Shown here: one piece after another, positions 1 through 9,294 of the stretch | Layout: each line of letters starts with the position of its first letter | Position numbering within the stretch: the stretch's first letter is position 1 | Assembly: GCA_947502765.1 (NCBI GenBank) | Contig: CANNBA010000010.1 | Coordinates: 23,992-87,991, forward strand | DNA from: BACL11 sp945865535 | Lineage (GTDB): Bacteria > Bacteroidota > Bacteroidia > Flavobacteriales > BACL11 | Direction of reading: 5' to 3' | Length of the DNA: 64,000 bases | Position numbers and translations under genes: made by a program | Notes under the pieces: model-generated | The model's input: the letters and a program-made list of their open reading frames with translations, nothing else | The model's database searches: none | What the model was told of the DNA's origin: nothing

Positions 1-24
1 AAACTATTTTTTTTCTATTCTTTA

Positions 25-3000
25 TTAAAATTCCAAGCTAACGCCTGCTCTAAACATTCTAGGCAAGCTATAATTATCAGTATTGTTTACTGCTAATGAG
101 TAAAGATATCTGAAGGCATCAGGGTCATTTTTAGCATCAATTGCATTTTGTGCTGCTGCTGATGCTAAATAACCATCATCCTCAGGATTACCCGTTGCTC
201 TATATACAGCGATAATATTTTGAGCATCCAATAAGTTTTGTATCTGCACATATACATTAAAGAGTGAGCTCTTTTTGTCATTCCATTTAATTTCAAATTC
301 CTTATTCACTTTCATGTTAATACGAAATTGCCATGGCAAACGAGAACCATTTAAGCTCCCCTCAAGAGTGGATCGATCATTAATTCCATCTGCTGCTTCC
401 TGGGTAATGTTTGATTGTCTTGAATAAGGAGTTCCCGAGCCAGCTGCTAGAGTAAAATTAACTCCTGCATTTTGAAATACTTTTGAACCAAACCAAACTG
501 GGCCATTATAATCTTTACCATCTCCATAATGATAATCAACTGCTGCTGAAATGGAGTGTCTCTGATCATATGAAAGTGGAATAGTGGTTCTTAAGTTAGG
601 CTGGCCAGTATTAACTAAACTTGCACCTGATTCTGAATTTGAACCCGTACCATCAGCAAACTGCAAAGTATAATTAGCAGTCATTTGAACATTATTAGTT
701 CTTCTTAAATCGTAATTAATCGACATTCCTTTTACCGTACCAAAGTCAATATTTCCATATGTATAATACTGGGCAGGATAAGCCGATAATACATTAGTAA
801 CCTGAATCATATCTCTTAATTCTTTATAAAATGCAGAAATCTTCAAAGCAGATTTTAAGGATAAGGTTTTAGCAAAACCTAACTCATAATCAACTGTTTT
901 TTCTGGTTTTAAGTTAGGGTTGTTTAATGTTGCCCCTACCCTATCGGCCATAAACAAATAATCAACTGGCTCAATTCTATTAAATGATGGCGGTCTTTGA
1001 GTAAGTACATCATAGTGAGCAAAGAACTGTGCTTCATCAGAAATAGGAAATGAGAATGCTATCCTTGGCATAAACACAACTTCAGGAGTATAATCTTCAA
1101 ATGCCTCATCAACATTTACAATTCCTTTTAGTGCGTCTGTAGGATTTTTTAAGTAAGGAGCAATTTTACCTCCTGCAGCTTCAGCCAATAAACTAGGGTC
1201 AGAGATCTCTAAACCATCAGCATTATACCAAGTATCATCAGTATTGTCACGATATCCTACAATTGCAGAAGGATTTTCAATATCATCAACATAAACCACA
1301 TAATCATCACCTATAGTTGAAGGGATACCGGTTGAATTTATTAAATTCGTATTTGCATCTTTGGTATAGGCGCTATATAATAAGTGTTGATCCTTTAAAA
1401 CTTGTTGGTTAGCATCATAACGATCTACCCTTAATCCAATATTAAAAATCAAATCCTCAACTGCAAATTTATCTTGTATATATCCTGCGGTATAAATAGG
1501 ATTAAATGGAGCTATTAATCTATCGCTACCCTCCTCAAAGAATTTTGCAAGTGTAGGTGTTGCTGTTGGTTTATTACCATAAATATCATACCCATAATAG
1601 TATACTAATGACGAGCCATTATTTAATAGCTCATCAGCACTAAATAAGTCCAAGGAATAAGTAGAAGGATCGTAAGAATCAATATCAATAAAATCTACCC
1701 CATTTGGATTTAATCCTAAAACTCCTCTTAAGTTTCTGTCAAAATCTGATTGTTCTTCATCAATAAATAACCTGTCATAGTTAACAGTATCTTGATAAAT
1801 TCCGTTAGCATCAAACACAGGATAAGGATTGGATAAATCACGCTCTAAAATATGCTTGTTAGAAAGCTGACGCATTAAACCCCATAAGCCCATTGGGCTT
1901 GTACCCCAATAATAATCTTTTCGTTGTTCAAATTCAAAACCAAAAGAAAATTCATGTGATTTGATGTCAGCAGAACCTGATGCCTTAAAACTTGTTTGAG
2001 TATCTTCTTGTTTTGCCGATCCGTTATACATTGTGCCATGATTACCATATAATGAATAAACACTTACAGGCAATTCTCCATTTCTCAATCCTTGCCCTTT
2101 TAAGTCAGCAGCTGTTCTAATAACTCCATCATTAGAGGCGTCTACACCAAAAAAATTTGACATTGTAGCTCCCTGAAAAGAATTCAAGCCATACTGAGAG
2201 AACATATCATAATATGCGGAAGTATAATTTACTAACCCAGGATTAATACCACTTGCTTCAAAAGTATACAAAGTATCCGCCCATCCATTTAATATCCTGC
2301 CATTATAAATAGTTCCAGTCAAAGAATCAATAGCTTGTCCATTCTGATAAATTGGTGCTTTATAAGTATTAAATTTCCCAACATAACCATAATTAAAAAG
2401 ATCATCTCCATGATTAGCATCATCAAAAGTGTATTTATTACTTGTATAGTCTCCTTGAATGGTGAAAAATGCATTTTTAATTGTTGATGCGCTTTCATCA
2501 GCATTTGAATCTTCAGAACCAAACTTTTGAGTTAATTTACCAAACAAACGATATGTTGTTTGTGAAGAAGTTCTATTATTATCCCAAGAAAACATAGACC
2601 TCCATGCTGAAAAATCATGATTTTTATTTGCATAAAAAGAACCTCCTAATGATAGAAAGGTATTTTTAGAAGGTTGAAAATCAAGCTTTGCCTGAACATT
2701 AATTCTCTTTTGGTTTGCGTTTAGTTTAGCATCTATTAGCTCAAAGTCAGATTCTTTTAAAAAATCAGAAGAACTTAAAAACCCAGCTGTGGAATTTGGA
2801 GCTACTATAAAAGGCTTATCTCTTAATCCTTCCAACACATCATCTTTTACTTTCCATTTACCAATTGCTGAAGGATCATTGTCATCAACACTAAGCAACT
2901 CTCCTGCTAAAAAATAACCTATTATTGAATTCCCTTTTGTTCCATCAGTATTTCTCTTTTTTAAGATAGGTCCAGAAAGACCAAATCCTAAAAGGTTATA

Positions 3001-3732
3001 ATTATAAGTATCAAATAATGAAGAAGTTTCATATTCTAATCCTCCAGCAAACTTGCTAGAAGGACCTTTAGTTGTTACAGAAATAATACCACCAGTTGCA
3101 TCACCATATTTTGCTGGAACTCCACCTGTAATTACCGTAATCTGCTCTATACCAGAAGTAGGAACTCCCATAGCTCCCCTTACTTTTATTCCATCAATAT
3201 AATATTCAGAAGCATCATCCCTAGATCCTCTTATATTTAGAATATCACCTTCATCTCTTTGGTAAATACCTGCAGTAGTAGCAGCTACAGAATTTATACT
3301 TCTTGTTGGTAAGGCAACAATTTCTTCTGCTGTTTTTGTTTCGCCAGAAAGATTATCTTTATCTAATAAAGGTTTTTTAAATTCAATAATTTTAACCTCT
3401 CCTATCGCAATACCTTCTTGGAGCTTTACATTTTGATTGGTTATTTTGTTGGCAGAAATAACAACGCCTGTAATTTCAACCGTACCATATCCGACAAAAG
3501 TTGCTTTAAGAGTATAGCTGCCTGGTTCTAGTGGTTTAATTGTATAATTTCCGTCAAAATCAGTAGTGGTTCCTCCAATCTGATTTCCATTTCTTTCTGC
3601 AACAATATTTGCAAAAGGAATAGGCTCTCCGCTCATTGCATCAGTAATTACGCCTTTTAAGCTTCCTGTTTGTGCAAATGCAAAAGTTGTAATTAATGCA
3701 AATGCTGCTATCAAATAAATTTTTTTCAACAT
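25..3732 (-). CDS. TonB-dependent outer-membrane receptor with carboxypeptidase-regulatory-like domain
   Basis: This is a 1235-residue outer-membrane receptor, likely for active uptake of a ligand that the sequence does not identify. It has a signal peptide (MLKKIYLIAAFALITTFAFA). A CarboxypepD_reg-like beta-sandwich covers about residues 24-105 (GVITDAMSGEPIPFANI). A plug domain covers about residues 125-230 (NIRGSRDDASEYYIDGIKV, then GDATGGIISVTT). The rest is a 22-strand-type barrel ending in the aromatic residue of SLEF. This layout is typical of Bacteroidetes receptors outside SusC loci. No SusD-like lipoprotein is adjacent. The start is set by the signal peptide. The gene is divergent from the lipoprotein gene at 3833. 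The family call is secure and the substrate unknown. Confidence 0.93.
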   Translation of the reverse strand: MLKKIYLIAAFALITTFAFAQTGSLKGVITDAMSGEPIPFANIVAERNGNQIGGTTTDFDGNYTIKPLEPGSYTLKATFVGYGTVEITGVVISANKITNQNVKLQEGIAIGEVKIIEFKKPLLDKDNLSGETKTAEEIVALPTRSINSVAATTAGIYQRDEGDILNIRGSRDDASEYYIDGIKVRGAMGVPTSGIEQITVITGGVPAKYGDATGGIISVTTKGPSSKFAGGLEYETSSLFDTYNYNLLGFGLSGPILKKRNTDGTKGNSIIGYFLAGELLSVDDNDPSAIGKWKVKDDVLEGLRDKPFIVAPNSTAGFLSSSDFLKESDFELIDAKLNANQKRINVQAKLDFQPSKNTFLSLGGSFYANKNHDFSAWRSMFSWDNNRTSSQTTYRLFGKLTQKFGSEDSNADESASTIKNAFFTIQGDYTSNKYTFDDANHGDDLFNYGYVGKFNTYKAPIYQNGQAIDSLTGTIYNGRILNGWADTLYTFEASGINPGLVNYTSAYYDMFSQYGLNSFQGATMSNFFGVDASNDGVIRTAADLKGQGLRNGELPVSVYSLYGNHGTMYNGSAKQEDTQTSFKASGSADIKSHEFSFGFEFEQRKDYYWGTSPMGLWGLMRQLSNKHILERDLSNPYPVFDANGIYQDTVNYDRLFIDEEQSDFDRNLRGVLGLNPNGVDFIDIDSYDPSTYSLDLFSADELLNNGSSLVYYYGYDIYGNKPTATPTLAKFFEEGSDRLIAPFNPIYTAGYIQDKFAVEDLIFNIGLRVDRYDANQQVLKDQHLLYSAYTKDANTNLINSTGIPSTIGDDYVVYVDDIENPSAIVGYRDNTDDTWYNADGLEISDPSLLAEAAGGKIAPYLKNPTDALKGIVNVDEAFEDYTPEVVFMPRIAFSFPISDEAQFFAHYDVLTQRPPSFNRIEPVDYLFMADRVGATLNNPNLKPEKTVDYELGFAKTLSLKSALKISAFYKELRDMIQVTNVLSAYPAQYYTYGNIDFGTVKGMSINYDLRRTNNVQMTANYTLQFADGTGSNSESGASLVNTGQPNLRTTIPLSYDQRHSISAAVDYHYGDGKDYNGPVWFGSKVFQNAGVNFTLAAGSGTPYSRQSNITQEAADGINDRSTLEGSLNGSRLPWQFRINMKVNKEFEIKWNDKKSSLFNVYVQIQNLLDAQNIIAVYRATGNPEDDGYLASAAAQNAIDAKNDPDAFRYLYSLAVNNTDNYSLPRMFRAGVSLEF

Positions 3733-3832
3733 AATACTGTTTCGTTTAAATAATTTTAAAGTTTGTAAAGATATAATTTTTTTAACATTGCGTTAAATAA
3801 AAATAACGTTTATTTTGCCTAAAATTGCAGCC

Positions 3833-4246
3833 GTGAAAAAATTTGCTTACTTACTACTAATCAGCATATTGATAACCAACTGTGATGATACAAATTGTTA
3901 CATAGAAGATGTTTATGTAAATGAGTATATCGATTTGAGCTTGCCAATTTACAGCGAAATTGTAACTACAGGAAACTCAATATTTGTGGAGGGTGGTGTA
4001 GAAGGAATTATTATATATCATGGAGTTGGAAATGACTACAAAATATACGACAGAAACTGTAGCTATGAGCCATGCTTATCTTGCTCACAGATTGATACCG
4101 TAGATTCAGGGATTGCTTATTGTGGCTGTTGCACATCTGCATTTTTAATTAGTAATAACGGGGAATCAATAAATGCTCCAGCACTATTAGAATTAAAACA
4201 GTATAATTGGAGTTTAAATAATAATATTCTAAGAATATTTAATTAG
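3833..4246 (+). CDS. Putative lipoprotein, possibly a degenerate Rieske-fold protein
   Basis: A small exported protein of about 137 residues. I place the start at the GTG at 3833 because it directly precedes a lysine-led hydrophobic segment and the lipobox-like LITNC. A TTG at 3815 in the same frame would add six residues. After the lipidated Cys come a strand-rich region (VEGIIIYHGVGNDYKIYDRNC), a cysteine cluster (CLSC, then YCGCC) and a C-terminal YNWSLNNNILRI. The layout recalls Bacteroidetes lipoproteins with a Rieske-like fold, in which a CxH...CxxH site is followed by a G-x-x-x-ALxxY strand. Here the His ligands are absent, so no 2Fe-2S cluster can be claimed. The fold assignment is by family resemblance only. 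It is a monocistronic gene between divergent and convergent neighbours. Confidence 0.6.
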   Translation: MKKFAYLLLISILITNCDDTNCYIEDVYVNEYIDLSLPIYSEIVTTGNSIFVEGGVEGIIIYHGVGNDYKIYDRNCSYEPCLSCSQIDTVDSGIAYCGCCTSAFLISNNGESINAPALLELKQYNWSLNNNILRIFN

Positions 4247-4285
4247 CTGCCGGCCTTAATAATCTTCTTTCTAATTGTATCTATT

Positions 4286-5593
4286 TTAGTATCTATAGTA
4301 TTCTGGCTTATAAGGTCCCTCAACTTTTACTCCAATATATTCTGCTTGATCTGATCTTAAAGTTTCCAATTCTACACCAATTTTAGCCAAATGTAATCGA
4401 GCTACTTTTTCATCTAAATGTTTTGGCAACATGTACACTTTATTTTCATAACTTCCGGAATTATTCCAAAGCTCTAATTGGGCTAACACTTGATTTGTAA
4501 AAGAATTAGACATAACAAATGAAGGATGGCCTGTAGCACAACCCAAATTAACCAATCTGCCCTCAGCGAGTAAAATAATATCTTTTCCGTCAATAGTATA
4601 AATATTTACTTGAGGTTTTACTGTATTTTTTGTATGGCCCCAGTTTTTGTTTAGCCAAGCTACATCAATTTCATTATCAAAATGACCAATATTACAAACA
4701 ATAGTTTTGTCCTTCATACTCTTAAAATGACGCTCCTGAATAATATCTCTATTTCCTGTTGTTGTCACTATAATATCTGCATTTTTACATACCTCATCCA
4801 TTCTTTTAACCGCAAAACCATCCATAGCAGCTTGCAAAGCACAAATAGGATCAATTTCCGTAACTATTACTCGTGCTCCAGCGCCTTTAAGTGAAGCGGC
4901 AGATCCTTTCCCAACATCCCCATATCCAGCAACAACAGCCACTTTGCCAGCCATCATTACATCAGTTGCTCTTCTAATAGAATCTACTAAAGATTCTTTA
5001 CAGCCGTATTTATTGTCAAATTTTGATTTAGTAACAGAATCATTAATGTTTATAGCAGGAAGTGATAGAGTTCCTTTTTCCATTCTTTCATACAATCTAT
5101 GAACACCTGTTGTGGTTTCTTCTGAAAGTCCTTTAATTCCTGCAATCATCTGAGGAAATCTATCAAAGACCATATTGGTTAAATCGCCACCATCATCTAA
5201 AATCATGTTTAATGATTTCCCCCCTTCAAAAGCAGTGAGTGTTTGCAAAATACACCAATCAAATTCTTCTTCATTCATTCCTTTCCAAGCAAAAACAGGA
5301 ACTCCTACGGCTGCAATTGCAGCTGCTGCTTGATCTTGAGTAGAGAATATATTGCAAGAAGACCATGAAACCTCAGCCCCTAAATGAACTAATGTTTCTA
5401 TTAAAACTGCCGTTTGAATAGTCATGTGTAAACATCCAGCAATTCTTGCTCCATCTAATGGCTTACTTGTTCCAAACTCTTCACGAATAGCCATTAATCC
5501 TGGCATTTCTGCCTCTGCTAATGTCATTTCTTTTCTGCCCCATTCTGCTAATGAGATGTCTTTTACTTTATAATTCATAGTTTCTAATTCCAT
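4286..5593 (-). CDS. ahcY: Adenosylhomocysteinase (S-adenosyl-L-homocysteine hydrolase)
   Basis: It catalyses the reversible hydrolysis of S-adenosylhomocysteine to adenosine and homocysteine, clearing the product inhibitor of SAM-dependent methyltransferases in the cytosol. The 435-residue length matches the family. Visible signatures are the substrate-domain stretch DGARIAGCLHMTIQTAVLIE, the segment NINDSVTKSKFDNKYGC, the NAD-binding Rossmann loop AGYGDVGKGSAASLKGAGA near residue 220, and the conserved C-terminal tail with two tyrosines (GPYKPEYYRY). The first ATG (5593) is used; an internal ATG at 5578 is an alternative. It has its own TAnnTTTG-type promoter box at 5611-5618. Confidence 0.97.
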   Translation of the reverse strand: MELETMNYKVKDISLAEWGRKEMTLAEAEMPGLMAIREEFGTSKPLDGARIAGCLHMTIQTAVLIETLVHLGAEVSWSSCNIFSTQDQAAAAIAAVGVPVFAWKGMNEEEFDWCILQTLTAFEGGKSLNMILDDGGDLTNMVFDRFPQMIAGIKGLSEETTTGVHRLYERMEKGTLSLPAININDSVTKSKFDNKYGCKESLVDSIRRATDVMMAGKVAVVAGYGDVGKGSAASLKGAGARVIVTEIDPICALQAAMDGFAVKRMDEVCKNADIIVTTTGNRDIIQERHFKSMKDKTIVCNIGHFDNEIDVAWLNKNWGHTKNTVKPQVNIYTIDGKDIILLAEGRLVNLGCATGHPSFVMSNSFTNQVLAQLELWNNSGSYENKVYMLPKHLDEKVARLHLAKIGVELETLRSDQAEYIGVKVEGPYKPEYYRY

Positions 5594-5610
5594 ATTTATT
5601 TTTTAGGCTG

Positions 5611-5618
5611 CAAATCTA
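5611..5618 (-). promoter_or_regulatory. Candidate Bacteroidetes -7 promoter box for ahcY
   Basis: Read on the minus strand the sequence is TAGATTTG, an exact match to the Bacteroidetes TAnnTTTG box. It lies about 18 nt upstream of the ahcY ATG, giving a very short leader. No clear -33 TTG partner was seen. Confidence 0.5.
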
Positions 5619-5655
5619 CGCATAATTATTAATTTAGCACTTGATATTTTAATGT

Positions 5656-6237
5656 ATGCCACTGCTCCAAAAAATTGAAGAAAATGATTGCCAAATTGCT
5701 ATATGGGATATGAGCGAATCATTAGATGCACTTATTGAATCATCTAGTAGCTTAGAACTCTCAAAGTTCAAAACTGAAAAGCGAAAAAAAGAGTTTTTAG
5801 CAAGTAGATTATTGCTTAATGAACTTTTGCCAAACGCTTCAATTTCTTACAACAAATATGGAGCTCCTGAAATTGGAAATAACCATTTTATTTCTATTTC
5901 ACATTCGAAAAATCTTGCAGCAATTATTATTAGTAAAAATAAAGTTGGATTAGATATCGAAATTATATCTGAAAAACCTTTAAGGTTAACCTCAAAATTT
6001 ATTTCTAATGATAGTCACAATCCTCTATCGGAAGAAAAGGCAACATTAATTTGGTGCTGTAAGGAAGCTGTTTTTAAATGGCATCAAAAAGGTAATGTTG
6101 ATTTTATTACTGACATAAAAATAAAACCATTTATTATTAAAGAAAAAGGACAATTAATTGCTGTATTTAAAAAGCAAAAATTGAGCTTATACTACAAAAA
6201 AATAGAAATGCATTTTTTAGCGTATGTTTGCAAATGA
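5656..6237 (+). CDS. 4'-phosphopantetheinyl transferase superfamily protein
   Basis: The protein has 193 residues and probably transfers phosphopantetheine from CoA to a carrier-protein serine. The conserved metal and CoA-binding motifs are visible: ISISHSK, then VGLDIEII near residues 96-103, and WCCKEAVFKW near residues 135-145 (the WxxKEA motif). It is shorter than Sfp-type enzymes but fits the compact Bacteroidetes form. Whether it serves fatty-acid ACP or a specialised carrier cannot be told from sequence. The next gene, GGGP synthase, starts 10 bp after its stop and has its own promoter box inside this gene's 3' end. Confidence 0.85.
   Translation: MPLLQKIEENDCQIAIWDMSESLDALIESSSSLELSKFKTEKRKKEFLASRLLLNELLPNASISYNKYGAPEIGNNHFISISHSKNLAAIIISKNKVGLDIEIISEKPLRLTSKFISNDSHNPLSEEKATLIWCCKEAVFKWHQKGNVDFITDIKIKPFIIKEKGQLIAVFKKQKLSLYYKKIEMHFLAYVCK
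6223..6230 (+). promoter_or_regulatory. Candidate -7 promoter box for the GGGP synthase gene
   Basis: TATGTTTG matches the Bacteroidetes TAnnTTTG box and sits within the last codons of the phosphopantetheinyl transferase gene. A transcript starting just after it would make the ATG at 6248, not the upstream in-frame ATG at 6224, the usable start. Confidence 0.4.
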
Positions 6238-6247
6238 AAATAGTAGC

Positions 6248-6985
6248 ATGAATATTTACAATAAAATAATAGCCGATAAAAAGTCAAATAAAAAATCCTT
6301 TGCTCTTTTAATCGATCCTGACAAACAAGATAAAAAGCAACTTTTAGCTATTATTGAAAAAGCAAAAAATGCAAAAACAGATTACTTTTTTGTAGGAGGG
6401 AGCCTACTTACAAACGACAGTTTGGATCTTTGTTTAAAGACTCTTAAAGAAAATACAACTATTCCTGTTGTGCTTTTTCCTGGAAACGCTATGCAAGTGA
6501 ATAACAAAGCAGATGGCATCCTTTTCCTGTCTTTAATTTCTGGCAGAAATGCCGATATGCTTATAGGAAAGCAAGTTATTACTGCTCCTATTTTAAAGCA
6601 ATCTTCTTTAGAAGTTTTACCAACTGGCTACATGCTTATTGATAGTGGAAAGCCAACCACAGTTTCCTATATGAGTAATACCAACCCTATACCTGCTGAT
6701 AAAGAAACAGTAGCTGCTTGCACTGCAATGGCTGGAGAAATGCTAGGCCTAAAATTGATATTTATGGATGGAGGAAGTGGGGCTAAAAACCCAATTTCTG
6801 AGGCAATGATTAAGGCAGTTAGAAAATCTGTTGATGTACCCTTAATAATTGGTGGAGGCATTAGTAGTGGCGAAAAAGCCATTGCAAATTGCAGAGCGGG
6901 TGCTGATATTATTGTAGTTGGCAATGCTATTGAAAAAGACGAAAATTTAATTGGAGAAATTGCTGATGCAATACATAATTACTAA
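6248..6985 (+). CDS. Geranylgeranylglyceryl-phosphate synthase family protein
   Basis: A TIM-barrel prenyltransferase of about 245 residues. The family joins a polyprenyl diphosphate to sn-glycerol-1-phosphate, best known from archaeal ether-lipid synthesis and present in many Bacteroidetes. Visible family signatures are the N-terminal LLIDPDKQ, FVGGSLLTND, VLFPGNAMQ, and the phosphate-binding loops MDGGSGAKNPIS and IIGGGISSGEKA followed by ADIIVVGNAIE. I chose the ATG at 6248 because the ATG at 6224 falls inside a promoter-like box and its extra residues (MFANENSS) are not conserved-looking. The biological product in this phylum is not settled by sequence. Confidence 0.9.
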   Translation: MNIYNKIIADKKSNKKSFALLIDPDKQDKKQLLAIIEKAKNAKTDYFFVGGSLLTNDSLDLCLKTLKENTTIPVVLFPGNAMQVNNKADGILFLSLISGRNADMLIGKQVITAPILKQSSLEVLPTGYMLIDSGKPTTVSYMSNTNPIPADKETVAACTAMAGEMLGLKLIFMDGGSGAKNPISEAMIKAVRKSVDVPLIIGGGISSGEKAIANCRAGADIIVVGNAIEKDENLIGEIADAIHNY

Positions 6986-7122
6986 TTAATATAAAATAAA
7001 TTACATGCAAAAAGAGATAAAATATTTGTAAATAGCTCTTTTTTAAAGATTTCCTGACTTTTATTATAATAATTATATATTTTTGTTAAATAAGCCGACT
7101 TAAACCAATAAACTTAGTTACA

Positions 7123-7583
7123 ATGAAAACACTAGAAACACCTTTAACCTGGATCCTGACACTACTTTTTTTAGTATTTATACCTTATGCTAAAATCTCT
7201 GCAGATAAATTGCAAGCAGCAGAATTAGCAGAAAAAATTAGAGCAGAAGCGAGAGCATTATTAATTGCTGAAAGAACAATTACTGTAGAAGTCTCTCATG
7301 ATTCCAATCCAGCTACAAATACATATTCTGTAATACTCTCGGCAGCTAATTCTTTTGACGCAGAAGGAGATTCAATATATTTTGCATGGGATCAATCTAA
7401 TGGAGCCATGGTAATTTAGGTGAAACAGGAAATAATTCAGTAGCTAAATTTGATGCACAGGCAGGTGAATACGAATTTGTTTTATCTATTTCAGATTCTT
7501 ATGGAGCAACTTGTGTTGATACAGTAATTGTTAGCGTACAACCTGAACCAAATAGTTGCCCAAATCCTATTATCCAAAAATAG
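7123..7583 (+). pseudogene. Secreted PKD-like domain protein, frameshifted
   Basis: The first frame encodes an N-terminal hydrophobic signal or anchor (WILTLLFLVFIPYA), a short Lys/Ala/Glu-rich helix, and the first half of a PKD-like Ig domain (VILSAANSFDAEGDSIYFAW), then stops at 7419. The second half of the same domain continues without a gap in another frame to the TAG at 7581-7583 (GEYEFVLSISDSYGATCVDT). Restoring one base near 7409-7415 (GT before AATTTAGG) rejoins them into a 153-residue protein. Either a recent one-base deletion or a sequencing error explains it. Function unknown, presumably extracytoplasmic. Confidence 0.75.
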
Positions 7584-7760
7584 TATTCTTTCTAAAATAA
7601 ATTCTGATAACCAAAAGTTATAGAATAGTTGAAGAATAAAGCATTTTACAAAAGAGTAATGAGTGTTATAAATTCAAATGTGTAAAAACTTTTTAAAATG
7701 AAAAATCTATTTTTTTTACTCTAAAAATTATCAGTTCTAATTTGAAGAAAAACCTGCTTT

Positions 7761-8621
7761 TTAATGGGTCTTACACATATCCTTATCAACCACAATAAAG
7801 AAATCTGCATTTCCTAAAAGCTTATTATCAAACTTTGAAATATCAGCTTGCTCTACCACTTCAATGGTGCTAATTTTTAAATCAGGATTCAACCTCAATA
7901 AATACCACATTATTGACTCATGGAATTTGGAATGATACGATCCATTATAATGTAAGAATCTCGTGTCTTCCTTCATATTTTTATGAATAAAAAAGGCCAT
8001 AGTAGCATCTTTTATTGCTTGGGATTTTGGTAAATTTTCCCCTCCATGCCCATCTGCCATTACAAAAATCTCTTTATAACAATGCAAAGAAGTATCATAT
8101 AGCATTGGCAGAGGAGCAATAAACTTTTTAGACGCTTCTGGTAAAAAAACTAAAGTATCCAAGCCAAATCTATACACCATATTCGCAAAACGCCTTGGAA
8201 TATTAGTGGCTACAAAATGAAGATTATTATCTTTTGCAAATCGAACAAGAGGACGGTAATCCGTTTTATGATTTGGCCATATTTTCGCTTCCTTTTCAAA
8301 ATCTTCTTCTCTACTAAAACCTAAAAGATACTCATCAAGTATAACTTGATTATCAGCCTCTAACATTTCGGCCCCAAGCATTAAATTTTTGCCATGTTTT
8401 TCGTGCAAACTTTTTGTAAGTTCCAATTGCAACCAATGAGAAATAGGATCATTATGATTTTCACCAAACAGCACTACATCCGCCTTTTCAGTTTCAAAAG
8501 CCATTGTTGTGTAGGAAATTTTATTTCCATCTTTATTGTAAATCTGATATGCTTGTTCTTGGCCCAATAATAGTGCAAGAAACAAACAATTAAGCAATGT
8601 AAAAATTAGTAACTTTTTCAT
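7761..8621 (-). CDS. ChaN-family (haem-binding uptake, Tiki-like) exported protein
   Basis: The protein has 286 residues and a signal peptide (MKKLLIFTLLNCLFLALLLG). It has the ChaN/DUF399 signatures VVLFGENHNDPISHWLQ near residue 50 and LMLGAEMLEADNQVILDEYL near residue 80. It also has RPLVRFAKDN and the closing HYNGSYHSKF...GIMWYLL-like segment. ChaN proteins are periplasmic or outer-membrane-attached and have been linked to haem or iron uptake; the fold is shared with Tiki-type metalloproteases (the E/H-rich GENH site). No iron-uptake partner is adjacent, so the substrate is open. The region 7584-7760 upstream of its 3' end holds no gene I can support. Confidence 0.8.
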   Translation of the reverse strand: MKKLLIFTLLNCLFLALLLGQEQAYQIYNKDGNKISYTTMAFETEKADVVLFGENHNDPISHWLQLELTKSLHEKHGKNLMLGAEMLEADNQVILDEYLLGFSREEDFEKEAKIWPNHKTDYRPLVRFAKDNNLHFVATNIPRRFANMVYRFGLDTLVFLPEASKKFIAPLPMLYDTSLHCYKEIFVMADGHGGENLPKSQAIKDATMAFFIHKNMKEDTRFLHYNGSYHSKFHESIMWYLLRLNPDLKISTIEVVEQADISKFDNKLLGNADFFIVVDKDMCKTH

Positions 8622-8680
8622 CTTTATTATGATTTTTCTGTCTAATAGTTATTTTTTCTCTGCAAACTTATACATTTTCG

Positions 8681-8688
8681 TATTTTTG
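8681..8688 (+). promoter_or_regulatory. Candidate -7 promoter box for the pnuC-like gene
   Basis: TATTTTTG matches TAnnTTTG and ends 9 nt before the ATG at 8698. It supports the downstream start rather than the upstream in-frame start at 8629, and predicts a nearly leaderless mRNA. Confidence 0.4.
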
Positions 8689-8697
8689 GCTCAACTT

Positions 8698-9294
8698 ATG
8701 TCCGAAATTACTCATTTTTTAAGTCAGTTAAATTTTAATTGGAGTATTATTGAAAGTGCGGCAGTACTTTTTTCAATTTTATATGTGATATTGGCTGCAA
8801 GGCAAAATATTTGGTGTTGGTTTTTTGCTCCAATTAGTGCGCTACTTTATAGTTACATTTTTTTTAAGACTCAACTCTTTTCACAGACAGGACTCCAAAT
8901 TTTCTATTTTTTTATGGCCGCTTATGGTTATTACAATTGGCGCAAATCAGATGGAAAATTAGCTATTAGCCAATGGAGTGTTAGCAAACACTTACTTGTT
9001 ATTTTATTAGGTGCTATTTTTACCTTTTTGATTGGTTTTTATTTTAAAACTTACACCCAAGCTAAAATGCCAATTGTTGATTCATTCATAACAGTATTTG
9101 CAGTATTTGCAACTTATATGGTTACCAAAAAAATAGTAGAGAATTGGCTCTATTGGATTGTTATTGATTCAGTATCGGTTTACCTTTATTTTAGTAGAGA
9201 TTTACACCTTACCTCTTTACTTTTTTTAGCATATACCCTTATTGCAATTTTCGGTTATTTTTCTTGGCTTAACAAAGCAAAGCAAGATGGCTAA
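8698..9294 (+). CDS. PnuC-family vitamin-precursor transporter (nicotinamide riboside or thiamine)
   Basis: An inner-membrane transporter of 198 residues with about seven hydrophobic segments. It has the PnuC hallmarks NIWCWFFAPISALLYS and LQIFYFFMAAYGYYNWR, and YWIVIDSVSVYLYFSRD near the C-terminus. PnuC proteins carry nicotinamide riboside. PnuT relatives in Bacteroidetes carry thiamine and sit near TPP riboswitches and a TonB receptor. Here the next gene is a NadR-like kinase (8-bp overlap, favouring nicotinamide riboside). The following transcription unit is TPP-controlled (favouring thiamine). I leave the substrate open. An upstream in-frame start at 8629 precedes the promoter box and is rejected. 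Confidence 0.85.
   Translation: MSEITHFLSQLNFNWSIIESAAVLFSILYVILAARQNIWCWFFAPISALLYSYIFFKTQLFSQTGLQIFYFFMAAYGYYNWRKSDGKLAISQWSVSKHLLVILLGAIFTFLIGFYFKTYTQAKMPIVDSFITVFAVFATYMVTKKIVENWLYWIVIDSVSVYLYFSRDLHLTSLLFLAYTLIAIFGYFSWLNKAKQDG

Noticed and set aside
8629..8697. Upstream start codons for the PnuC-like gene
   Set aside because: The extension spans the -7 box at 8681-8688, and the conserved protein begins at 8698.
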